A DNA stretch of 7,552 nucleotides, from assembly GCA_015490695.1 (NCBI GenBank), contig WFXK01000066.1, positions 1 to 7,552 of the forward strand. Direction: 5' to 3'. Shown here in pieces: positions 1 through 6,759 of the stretch (position 1 is the stretch's first letter; the number at the start of each line of letters is the position of its first letter). The translations under genes and the position numbers were made by a program. This stretch comes from Bacteroidota bacterium. Lineage in GTDB: Bacteria > Bacteroidota > Bacteroidia > SpSt-205 > S141-50. The notes beneath the pieces are model-generated. The model searched no databases. It was given only the letters and a program-made list of their open reading frames with translations, and was not told the origin of the DNA.

Positions 1-561
1 GCTTGTGGAAATACCTATACTACTTCCGTAACAGTAAACAACACCTGCGTGCTTCCTATCCAATCCTTAGAACTCAAACTAAAAAATCATTACCTTAATG
101 CCTATTTACTTTGGAACGTCGTAGGCAGCGATATTGATTACTATGAAGTCCTAGTAGGTAAACAACCTGAAGTCTTACATCCTGTAGGGAAAGTAATACA
201 TAGAAGCAATCAAAATCAATATGAATGGCAGATTCCTCTTACATTACAGAAAGAATCGGAAATTTACTTCCAAATCAAAGCCTATCTAAATGATGGAACA
301 ACTTTCAAAAGCAATATTTTACGCTATAGCTATGAAGCCAGTACTTACATGCCACAAATCAAATTAGGAAACGGTTATTATACGTTAATACTTCAAAAAC
401 CCGTAAAAGATACGCCTTTAATTCTTTATTCTATAGAGGGTAAACGTTTATGGAGTGCGCATCCTACTACTCCACAAACTACTTTTACACTCCCTCACTT
501 AGCTAGCGGCATCTATCTAGTAAAAATTGGAGATGCTTATTTCAGAGTGTTTGCACCCTAG
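1..561 (+). CDS. C-terminal part of a large secreted protein with probable T9SS type A sorting domain (5' end outside window)
   Basis: The reading frame is open from base 1, so this is the last 186 residues of a longer protein. The GTG at 49 is internal and not a start. The visible part begins with an Ala-Cys-Gly-Asn-Thr segment. It continues into a fibronectin-III-like beta module (roughly visible residues 20-110, with an LLW core and a YFQIKAYLNDG strand typical of the module that often precedes Bacteroidota sorting domains). The last ~70 residues have the type A sorting-domain layout: a strand ending LILYSIEGKRLW, then T-rich residues, then LPHLASGIYLVKIG and a final strand. Such domains direct proteins across the outer membrane through the type IX system, where they are usually removed. 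The end (FRVFAP) lacks the basic residues common at such termini. The catalytic or adhesive part lies upstream, so the function is unknown. It converges on dnaB. No T-rich terminator for this strand is visible after the stop. Confidence 0.85.
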   Translation, partial: ACGNTYTTSVTVNNTCVLPIQSLELKLKNHYLNAYLLWNVVGSDIDYYEVLVGKQPEVLHPVGKVIHRSNQNQYEWQIPLTLQKESEIYFQIKAYLNDGTTFKSNILRYSYEASTYMPQIKLGNGYYTLILQKPVKDTPLILYSIEGKRLWSAHPTTPQTTFTLPHLASGIYLVKIGDAYFRVFAP

Positions 562-589
562 AAAAAAAAACAAGGAGCTTTCACTCCTT
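562..589 (-). terminator. Intrinsic terminator of dnaB
   Basis: Read on the minus strand, the hairpin AAGGAG-TGAAAG-CTCCTT (572-589; 6-bp stem, 6-nt loop) is followed by one base and then nine T residues (562-570). It lies about 65 bp past the dnaB stop and directly beyond the stop of the convergent gene. On the plus strand the A-tract precedes the stem and no T-tract follows it, so it should act only on minus-strand transcripts. Confidence 0.8.
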
Positions 590-654
590 AAATAAGGTAG
601 CGCTTGCTTTTTCTGTGGTAAACCTCAGTGCGATATGGTTATGCAATTTTTTCG

Positions 655-2082
655 CTAAAACGGCACATCTTCATTACTTTCTGAGGAAGGAGTGTCTAAG
701 TACTGATTAGCTTTTGAAGGAATGATTTTGGGATGGCTAAAAGGTGTTAGAGGTTTAAATTTAACGTAATTTTTAACAAATTCTAAACGGATGGTTTGGG
801 TAGGTCCATTGCGGTGTTTTGCGATAATGATTTCTGCTATGCCTTCTGTTGGGTTACCTTGTTCGTCCGTTTCAAATCCGTAATATTCAGGGCGGTGGAT
901 GAAGATAACTAAGTCGGCATCTTGTTCAATAGCACCTGATTCCCTTAAATCGGATAGCATAGGACGTTTGTCTCCTCCGCGGGTTTCTGGTGCACGATTT
1001 AATTGGGATAAAGCAATAACGGGAATATTCAGCTCTTTAGCTAATGCTTTTAGACTGCGGGATATAGCGGCAACCTCTTGTTCACGATTCATTCTTTTGG
1101 CATTAGGGGGACCGTGGAGGAGTTGAAGGTAGTCAATAACGATCAAAGCGATGTTTTTATCGGCTTTTAGTCGTCTTGCTCTGGCACGTAGGTCAAAGAT
1201 AGAGAGAGCGGGGGTATCGTCTATGTAGATAGGCGCTTGTTGTAGCTGTTGTGCTTTACTCCATAGTAATTGAAACTCTTGGTCACTGAGTTCCGCTCGG
1301 CGCAATCGCTCTGCATTGATTTCTGCCTCAGCACTCAAAAGTCGTTGGGTTAATTGGTCTTCGGGCATCTCTAAGGAAAAAATCACGACAGGATAACCAT
1401 ATTCTACAGCGGCATTGCGAGCAATATTCAAAGCAAAAGCGGTTTTACCCATAGAAGGACGAGCAGCAATAATGATTAAATCCCCTTTTTGCCATCCTGA
1501 AGTCAGTAAATCCAACTCCATGAATCCTGAAGGAACGCCTATAATATGGTCTTTTTTCGCCCTTATCTTTTGCAATTCCTCAAAAAAACGAAGTAGAGCC
1601 TCGTTCACAGGGGTCACGTCTCTTCTCAAATAGGTTTCAGATAGAGTAAAAAGTTGATGTTCTGTGGTATCTAATAAATCAAACACGTCGGTAGAAGGGT
1701 CATAAGCTTTTTTGATGGTTTCGTTGCTGATGCGAATCATTTCTCTTAGCAGGTACTTTTCTTGGATAATGCGGGCGTAGTATTCTACGTTAGCGGTGTT
1801 TGCAATATCTTGGGTTAGGGCTAAGAGGGCTGCTGTACCGCCTACTTTTTCTAAGTTGCCGTTTTTTCTAAGTTGCTCTGTTACAGTAAGCAAATCTACA
1901 GGCTGGGTGTTATTAAATAGTTCTACAATGGCTTCGTAGATGTATTGGTGTTGAGGGTGGTAGAACATTTCTGGTCGTAGTAGGTCTATGACGCGTACTA
2001 AGGCGCTTTGTTCTAGGAGGATAGCGCCTAAGACGGTACGTTCTAGCTCTACGGCTTGGGGGGGTAGTTGCACGTTTTCCAT
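655..2082 (-). CDS. dnaB: Replicative DNA helicase DnaB
   Basis: This is the hexameric, ATP-driven 5'-3' helicase that opens the replication fork and recruits primase. The 475-residue length is close to family size. The N-terminal helical domain starts at once with LPPQAVELERTVLGAILL (about 6-23) and runs to ~150, followed by a linker and then a RecA-like motor from ~180. Motor motifs visible: Walker A AARPSMGKT (206-214, Lys213), the catalytic Glu in SLEMP (E238), Walker B LIVIDYLQLL (313-322, Asp317), SQLNR (359-363), and the arginine-finger segment KHRNGP (422-427). No intein interrupts these motifs, although DnaB is a common intein host. A Pro/Ser-rich tail after ~445 ends in NEDVPF. The ATG at 2082 is chosen because the conserved LPPQ block follows directly and a Bacteroidota promoter sits just upstream. 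Only 5 nt separate the -7 box from the ATG, so the mRNA should have almost no leader. The gene has its own promoter and terminator, so it is probably monocistronic. Confidence 0.98.
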   Translation of the reverse strand: MENVQLPPQAVELERTVLGAILLEQSALVRVIDLLRPEMFYHPQHQYIYEAIVELFNNTQPVDLLTVTEQLRKNGNLEKVGGTAALLALTQDIANTANVEYYARIIQEKYLLREMIRISNETIKKAYDPSTDVFDLLDTTEHQLFTLSETYLRRDVTPVNEALLRFFEELQKIRAKKDHIIGVPSGFMELDLLTSGWQKGDLIIIAARPSMGKTAFALNIARNAAVEYGYPVVIFSLEMPEDQLTQRLLSAEAEINAERLRRAELSDQEFQLLWSKAQQLQQAPIYIDDTPALSIFDLRARARRLKADKNIALIVIDYLQLLHGPPNAKRMNREQEVAAISRSLKALAKELNIPVIALSQLNRAPETRGGDKRPMLSDLRESGAIEQDADLVIFIHRPEYYGFETDEQGNPTEGIAEIIIAKHRNGPTQTIRLEFVKNYVKFKPLTPFSHPKIIPSKANQYLDTPSSESNEDVPF

Positions 2083-2087
2083 CTTTG

Positions 2088-2118
2088 CAAAGATAGTTTA
2101 GGTTATGGGGTTTACCAA
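2088..2118 (-). promoter_or_regulatory. Bacteroidota-type sigma-A promoter of dnaB
   Basis: On the minus strand TTGG (2118-2115) is followed by a 19-nt spacer and TATCTTTG (2095-2088). This matches the Bacteroidota consensus of a TTTG/TTG -33 box and a TAnnTTTG -7 box at about 19 bp. Five bases (CAAAG) separate the -7 box from the dnaB ATG, so transcription should begin at or within a few bases of the start codon, leaving no room for a ribosome binding site. The upstream edge of the -33 box touches the G+C palindrome at 2119-2149. Confidence 0.75.
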
Positions 2119-2149
2119 GGGGGCGGGGGCGCTAAGCGCCCCTGCCCCC
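2119..2149. repeat. G+C-rich perfect-length inverted repeat (14-bp stem, TAA loop)
   Basis: The arms 2119-2132 and 2136-2149 are complementary over 14 positions around a 3-nt loop (TAA). The one imperfect pair, 2125/2143, is G-T on the plus strand and C-A on the minus strand. Every stem base is G or C apart from that T, in sharp contrast with the A+T-leaning surroundings. No T-tract follows on either strand, so it is not a standard terminator. It sits between the protease-gene terminator and the dnaB -33 box. It may be a dispersed REP-like palindrome, a backup stem for stopping read-through, or a binding site for a regulator of dnaB; the sequence alone does not decide. Confidence 0.7.
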
Positions 2150-2151
2150 CA

Positions 2152-2177
2152 TAAAAACTTTCCACCAAAAGTGGAAA
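2152..2177 (-). terminator. Intrinsic terminator of the M43 protease gene
   Basis: Read on the minus strand, TTTCCAC-TTTTG-GTGGAAA (2177-2159; 7-bp stem, 5-nt loop) is followed by G and TTTTT (2157-2153). It begins 4 bp past the protease stop codon at 2182-2184. The stem is A+T-rich at its base and the T-tract is short, so termination may be incomplete; the G+C palindrome just beyond it could reinforce it. Confidence 0.7.
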
Positions 2178-2181
2178 AACA

Positions 2182-4230
2182 CTACTGACGCTTTATTATC
2201 TTAAACATAAATCGTTCATGCTTACTGGTTAAAACTTTAACCGTATAGTAACCTGCAGGCAATTCTTCTATATTTATCAATTCTTCAGGAGTGTAAACCC
2301 CACTTTGATGGACCAATTTTCCTATAGGGTCATAAATAGCAATCGTTATAGGATAGTCTGATAGTTCTAATCCCCAAATACGGAAAGTGTTTTCTATAGG
2401 GTTAGGAAAAACTTTTACCCAAGGTTTCTGAATAGGGTCACTTTGTAAGGTTGGTGTAACGATGTCTATACGGATATTATCTAAATAGAGGTTATTTCCG
2501 TAGTCGCTATAACCTTCAAACTTAACGAGGATAGTGTCGCCAATAAAAGCACTTAAGTCAATGGAAGCACAGGGAGAGCACCATTCACTAGCAGAAGTCG
2601 GTTCAAAAGAGAATAGGGTTGAGGGTGCCGTTGCTAAGGAGCTGCCACCTTTAGCCCATACCCGTTGCCAAGTAGCACCGCAATCATTAGAGATGTAAAC
2701 GATTAGAGAGTCGTTATAGTTTTGATATTGAGCATAAGCCCAATCAAAGAGCAAAGAGGCACTGCTTGCACTTGAAGGAATATAGACAGGGTAGCTAATG
2801 AGTCCGTCACGTTGACCGGGAGCGTTATAATAATAGAATTCCATAAGAGCGGCAAAGCGAGAATGGTTAGCAGAACCGTTGACTGTAGCAAGTTCCCAAG
2901 TAACATCATTATCAGGATTTTGAATTGTCCAAAGGTCTTGTCTTATGCCTTGGTTAAACTTCTCATTAAGCGTATCTGAAGCGCCTACGACTAAGGTTTT
3001 GGTGAAGGTATTGCTACCTTGAGCGTTGCTTGCCGTAAGTTGGATAGTATAAATTCCAGGGGTATTAAAAGTGATTGCGGGAGGGTTTTGTCCATTGAAG
3101 GTGCTGGGAGTTCCACCTTGGAAGTTCCACTGCCATTGGGTAGGTTGATTGTAAGACTTATCTATAAATTGAACGCTTTGTCCTGGACAAATGACTTGCT
3201 TACTCATCTCAAACAATGCAATAGGAGGTTGGGGAGTACCTGTGCATAAATTCCCTATGATATGATTGTAGAATTGCGGACGGAATAATTGTAACATCGC
3301 TCTTGTGACCGCTTTTTGGTCCTGCGTAAAGAGTAACAAACAAGCATCATCGCTGTAATCCATAAAGTTTTGATACATATCGGGTAAATTAGGCGATTCG
3401 CTACAGGTATTAGGAGGAGTAGCAGGGCAACCATAGTTAGGTCCACTGGCTGGAGGCGTATCACATATTAAATCGCCTTCGTAAGCGCAGGTAGTAGAAG
3501 TCATCCCCTCACATCCATCTTGAAAGTTATGATAGAGTCCAAGCCAATGGCCGATTTCATGGGTTGTGGTTCGTCCTAAGTCATAAGGAGGTTGAGCACT
3601 GCCTCCACGACCAAAAGCTTGATAGTTAATTACTACACCATCAGTGTTGGGAGAAGCACTATAACTCCACGGAAATTGGGCATAACCTAACGCACCACTA
3701 AGATTACACACCCAAATGTTCAAATAACGGTCTGTGGGCCATGGGTCTTTGCCCCCTGTGCTGCTGCTTTTTACCTCATCTCCAGAAAAAGAGGTCACCG
3801 TGGTGTAAGTATAGGTAATGCCATTCGTTGGATTTCCTTGAGGGTCTACTTGAGCAAGACAAAACTCTATTTCTAAATCCGCTGCTAAAGGCTTAAATAC
3901 GCTTAAAATGTTTGTCGTATCAGCGTTTAATTTTCGGAAGTCTTCATTTAAAACGGCTATTTGCGATTGTACTTGTGCAACCGATAGACTTTCTGCTGGG
4001 GAATTCCAAACGATATGGACCACCACAGGAATGGTAATAACACCCGTCTGCTGAGTCTTTTGTTGTTCTATGTACGTCCTCAACAAATAGGGTAGCTGTT
4101 GACGGATGCGACGAATCTGAGGATAACGCTCTTCTAACATGGCATTGTAAACATCTGTAAGGCAAGTGCGCTGCTGAGCCCAAAGAATGGCTATCAAACT
4201 ACTCAAAATAAAAATACGAATCCCGTTCAT
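2182..4230 (-). CDS. Secreted M43-family (pappalysin/ulilysin-like) zinc metalloprotease with PKD, jelly-roll and T9SS sorting domains
   Basis: The 682-residue precursor is expected to be exported by Sec and then by type IX secretion, acting outside the cell or at its surface. The signal peptide covers residues 1-18 (cleavage predicted after Ala18 in ILWA-QQ). A presumed pro-segment follows at 19-~62, with Cys23 in RTCLT. The catalytic domain spans ~64-330. It has the metzincin zinc site HEIGHWLGLYH (His224, His228, His234 as ligands, Glu225 as general base), several cysteines (240, 248, 256, 268, 276, 297) suited to disulfides, and a Met-turn NFMDYSDD (Met290). This order and Met-turn are typical of peptidase family M43. 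A PKD domain follows (~336-416), with WQWNFQGG and PGIYTIQLTASN. Next is a beta-sandwich resembling the choice-of-anchor/cleaved-adhesin type (~420-592). The type A sorting domain (~605-682) has VFPNPIENTF, IYDPIGKLV and LPAGYYTVKV. All catalytic residues are present, so it should be active; the substrate is unknown. The ATG start fits the signal peptide. It lies 45 bp after lptD on the same strand. Confidence 0.93.
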   Translation of the reverse strand: MNGIRIFILSSLIAILWAQQRTCLTDVYNAMLEERYPQIRRIRQQLPYLLRTYIEQQKTQQTGVITIPVVVHIVWNSPAESLSVAQVQSQIAVLNEDFRKLNADTTNILSVFKPLAADLEIEFCLAQVDPQGNPTNGITYTYTTVTSFSGDEVKSSSTGGKDPWPTDRYLNIWVCNLSGALGYAQFPWSYSASPNTDGVVINYQAFGRGGSAQPPYDLGRTTTHEIGHWLGLYHNFQDGCEGMTSTTCAYEGDLICDTPPASGPNYGCPATPPNTCSESPNLPDMYQNFMDYSDDACLLLFTQDQKAVTRAMLQLFRPQFYNHIIGNLCTGTPQPPIALFEMSKQVICPGQSVQFIDKSYNQPTQWQWNFQGGTPSTFNGQNPPAITFNTPGIYTIQLTASNAQGSNTFTKTLVVGASDTLNEKFNQGIRQDLWTIQNPDNDVTWELATVNGSANHSRFAALMEFYYYNAPGQRDGLISYPVYIPSSASSASLLFDWAYAQYQNYNDSLIVYISNDCGATWQRVWAKGGSSLATAPSTLFSFEPTSASEWCSPCASIDLSAFIGDTILVKFEGYSDYGNNLYLDNIRIDIVTPTLQSDPIQKPWVKVFPNPIENTFRIWGLELSDYPITIAIYDPIGKLVHQSGVYTPEELINIEELPAGYYTVKVLTSKHERFMFKIIKRQ

Positions 4231-4256
4231 AACCCTATGTAGCTTTAGTTATCCTT

Positions 4257-4264
4257 CAAAAGTA
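4257..4264 (-). promoter_or_regulatory. Candidate -7 box for the M43 protease gene
   Basis: TACTTTTG on the minus strand matches TAnnTTTG and lies 26 nt before the protease ATG, giving an expected leader of about 20 nt. At the 19-bp spacing the -33 position reads CAGG inside the end of lptD, which is not a good TTTG/TTG box. The site may be weak or need an activator, or the gene may be expressed by read-through from lptD, since no terminator is visible in this 45-bp gap. Confidence 0.4.
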
Positions 4265-4275
4265 GAAAAAACTTT

Positions 4276-6759
4276 TTAAAATGCCTGAATTCTATCTTGC
4301 CAATCTCTACGTTTGGTGATTTTTAAATCTCTTAACGAAGGTGCTTTCACTTGAATCGTTAAAAAATAACTACGACGAATGCCAAAAGGAACTACTGTCA
4401 TAATCAATTCCCAACAATGAAGGTCTCTGTGAATGTTAAAAGTAGTGAAAGTAAATTGCTCTTGGTCAAAATCATAACCTGAACTAAAAGAAATTTTCCA
4501 GTAGCGACTGGGTTGTAAAGTACCATTAAAACGCAATGACCGAGTTTGAACTATGGTTCGTGCAGGCTTGCTGTACGTATAAACAAAATTAAATTGCAAG
4601 TTCCATTGATAGGGAAAGCGATAACGATTGTTTTTTTCCGATTTTTGAGGGAAGAGTTGGTGGATAGGTGCGCCAAGAGTGAAGTTAAAAGCGGTCCAAC
4701 GTCCAATGCGCCGATGTACTTCCCACTCTAAACGATTAATCGGATAATCGCCGCTATCGGCTAAAGCATACGGATGTAAAGTCGCATCTACGTTCAAATT
4801 AAAAATCCCTTGAATTAACGTACGGGCATTAAACTGCAAGGGACTTAAACGCAAACTATCTGCCGCAAAGTTGTAAGAAGTGCTTACACTCAAATTATCT
4901 AAGAGGCGTTGGTACTTATAGCGGTCTTTTGGATTAGGCGGCATGGAATCGGAATCTACAAACACCCTTTTCAAATATTTTATTTCGTACTGGTTAAGGA
5001 TTTGGAACGTGATAGCTTGGATTTCCCCAGCAGAAGGACCACCAAAAATACCCTGTTCTACTTTACTATACAAAAGTTTTTGCTGTGTTGTTGGGTGGAT
5101 AACTTCGCGAAAAACTTGGAAGTTGGGTTTAGAAAAATCAGGTTTATACTGCCAACCGATAGAAGGGGTCATTACATGGCGCAATGCCCATCTGCGTTTA
5201 CTTTTACTTTGCCAAATACCGAAAATGCGCGTACTTAAAGGTACATTCCATTGGAAATCCCTTACAGCAGTAAGACGATAAATTCGTTTCGTTGTTAAAA
5301 CCCACAGGGAATCTTGCTGTAAGTAAAATTTTTCAATCTCCCATGGATACCAATATTCTCGCATGGAGAGCGAGGGAGCTAAGGAGAAATAACGAAACAA
5401 TTTCCAATTGGCTGCAATTTGAATTTGATGTCTTATGCCATAGCGCATACTATCTTGGATGCGAGAGCGAAATAAATTAGTGTCTTTAATGCTTAATTGA
5501 TTTTGGGCGTTAAGCGCATAGGTGATTCCAATGCGTTCATACCAGCGGTTTTTTGTAACTTTTCCTTTGAAAGGATACATGCGACTTCGGGATAGGAAGA
5601 AAGAGGGAAACGTAATAGAAAGGTCTCGGGTTCGTAGTTGTTGGGCATGGGTTGCACCCAAGGTAAAATACCACGGTGAACGATAAAAACTATGATGAAG
5701 AGTAATGGAAGACTGCAATTGCGTTGTTAAATAGTCTTGTTCTTGGTAAGAGTTTAGTCTTAGAAAGGAGGAGGTTCCAGCGTTGACATTAGCATTAAAG
5801 CGGGTTTTCGGATTGATTTGTTGTTGGTGTTGCCATTGGACAAAGAAGTTTCTGTTTTCTTGATAGTCGGGGTCGTCGGGCTCATTGTAGCGTTGTAGGG
5901 AGTATTGTAGGGAGAGGGTGCCATCGTAGCGGTAACGGCGTTTATAACGAAGACGCGCCCCTGCGCGATACCCTCCTAAGGTGAATAAATCGGCATCTAA
6001 AAGTAAGTCAAAGTATTCGCTTTTTCCCCAGTAATAGCCTAATCCTCTTGCAAAGAACCCTCTTTGTGCCGATTCACCAAAAGTGGGGAAAATGAAACCA
6101 GAAGTTCTTCCTTGTGCTTGAGGAAAATAACCAAAGGGTAAAATCAACGGGATAGGCACATCGGCTATGACCATATACAGCGGTCCTGAAATCACTTGTT
6201 TCCCTGGAATGACTTTTAACTTAGTTGCTCGGATATAGTAATGGGGTGGGTTAGCGTCGCAAGTAGTGAATTGTCCTTTTTGAACAAAGAAAAATCCTTG
6301 TGGCATGCGTTTTACGCGTTGTCCGTAAATAAAGTCGGTTCCTTGTTGGGTTCGTCCGTTAAAGATAATACCTCGGCGGGTTTTCATATTATAACGCATG
6401 CCCTGTGCATAGTAGGTCTCTTGAGCGTCTTTAAAAACAGGCGTTTGTGCTAAAGAATCCCCTGCTGTGTCCCAAACACCCGACGCTTCTATAAGATTCC
6501 TTCTTAAATCAATGAAAATGTATCCACTTTCCAATTGCAAATCTTTATATTGTAATTGCCCTTGATTGAATAAATAGACTTGCTGACTGTCCAAAAAGAA
6601 TACTATGGAATCTGCAGCTTTGTAGTAGACAGGGGCATCTAAGGGAGAGGTAACACTGGTATCTTTTTGTAAAGTGTCTCCAACGATTTTTATAGTATCT
6701 TGTTGAGCCCAGGTATAGCAAAGCAAAAAGTAAGTTAGAAAGAGCGGAAGCGGTTTCAC
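4276..6759 (-). CDS. lptD: LptD/OstA-family LPS-assembly outer-membrane protein (Bacteroidota type)
   Basis: LptD is the outer-membrane barrel that, with LptE, inserts lipopolysaccharide into the outer leaflet at the end of the Lpt bridge. The 827-residue precursor has a signal peptide (1-18, cut predicted at TWA-QQ). A periplasmic OstA-like beta-jellyroll follows (~45-160), with short repeated strands such as VYLFNQGQLQYKDLQLESGYI. The family hallmark comes next: GQFTTCDANPPHYYIRATKL (162-181), then ISGPLYMVIADVPIPLILPFGYFP (190-213). From ~220 to the end the protein is a long series of amphipathic strands rich in Tyr, Phe, Arg and Gln, as expected of a large barrel, closing with RDLHCWEL (778-785) and VKAPSLRDLKI. 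The mature chain has only two cysteines, C167 and C782. The start is GTG at 6759: an in-frame TAG lies 18 bp upstream, no ATG intervenes, and the signal peptide begins directly there. It overlaps the ABC exporter stop by 4 bp (GTGA). LptE and other Lpt genes are not in the window. Confidence 0.9.
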   Translation of the reverse strand: MKPLPLFLTYFLLCYTWAQQDTIKIVGDTLQKDTSVTSPLDAPVYYKAADSIVFFLDSQQVYLFNQGQLQYKDLQLESGYIFIDLRRNLIEASGVWDTAGDSLAQTPVFKDAQETYYAQGMRYNMKTRRGIIFNGRTQQGTDFIYGQRVKRMPQGFFFVQKGQFTTCDANPPHYYIRATKLKVIPGKQVISGPLYMVIADVPIPLILPFGYFPQAQGRTSGFIFPTFGESAQRGFFARGLGYYWGKSEYFDLLLDADLFTLGGYRAGARLRYKRRYRYDGTLSLQYSLQRYNEPDDPDYQENRNFFVQWQHQQQINPKTRFNANVNAGTSSFLRLNSYQEQDYLTTQLQSSITLHHSFYRSPWYFTLGATHAQQLRTRDLSITFPSFFLSRSRMYPFKGKVTKNRWYERIGITYALNAQNQLSIKDTNLFRSRIQDSMRYGIRHQIQIAANWKLFRYFSLAPSLSMREYWYPWEIEKFYLQQDSLWVLTTKRIYRLTAVRDFQWNVPLSTRIFGIWQSKSKRRWALRHVMTPSIGWQYKPDFSKPNFQVFREVIHPTTQQKLLYSKVEQGIFGGPSAGEIQAITFQILNQYEIKYLKRVFVDSDSMPPNPKDRYKYQRLLDNLSVSTSYNFAADSLRLSPLQFNARTLIQGIFNLNVDATLHPYALADSGDYPINRLEWEVHRRIGRWTAFNFTLGAPIHQLFPQKSEKNNRYRFPYQWNLQFNFVYTYSKPARTIVQTRSLRFNGTLQPSRYWKISFSSGYDFDQEQFTFTTFNIHRDLHCWELIMTVVPFGIRRSYFLTIQVKAPSLRDLKITKRRDWQDRIQAF
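6756..6759 (-). promoter_or_regulatory. GTGA stop-start overlap coupling the ABC exporter gene and lptD
   Basis: On the minus strand the bases GTGA contain both the GTG start of lptD (6759-6757) and the TGA stop of the ABC gene (6758-6756). No Shine-Dalgarno-like purine run precedes the GTG. Initiation by ribosomes that have just terminated on the upstream gene is therefore the likely route, tying LptD output to that of the exporter. Confidence 0.8.

Noticed and set aside
49..561. GTG at 49 as the start of a complete 170-residue protein
   Set aside because: The frame is open without a stop back to base 1 and the upstream residues (ACGNTYTTSVTVNN) read like a continuing extracellular beta domain, with no signal peptide after the GTG.
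610..652. Possible plus-strand terminator after the first gene (small stem near 613-628, T-run at 647-652)
   Set aside because: The stem has an internal mismatch and the T-run is about 20 bases away, so it does not fit an intrinsic terminator.
2163..2174. 12-bp sequence CACCAAAAGTGG shared between the protease terminator and lptD (6075-6086)
   Set aside because: About one or two 12-bp matches are expected by chance in a window this size, and the lptD copy is in coding sequence without a T-tract.
3944..4183. Minus-strand 79-codon open frame inside the 5' part of the protease gene
   Set aside because: It lies in another frame of a gene whose signal peptide and catalytic domain are clear, and has no start context or domain of its own.
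4265..4280. A/T-rich near-palindrome (AAAAAACTTTTT) after lptD as a terminator
   Set aside because: The complementary A and T runs have almost no loop and no G+C pairs, so a stable hairpin is not expected.
4909..5281. Two overlapping plus-strand open frames of about 110 codons inside lptD
   Set aside because: They are antisense to a confidently identified gene, show no recognisable domain and have unremarkable composition; they are shadows of lptD codons.
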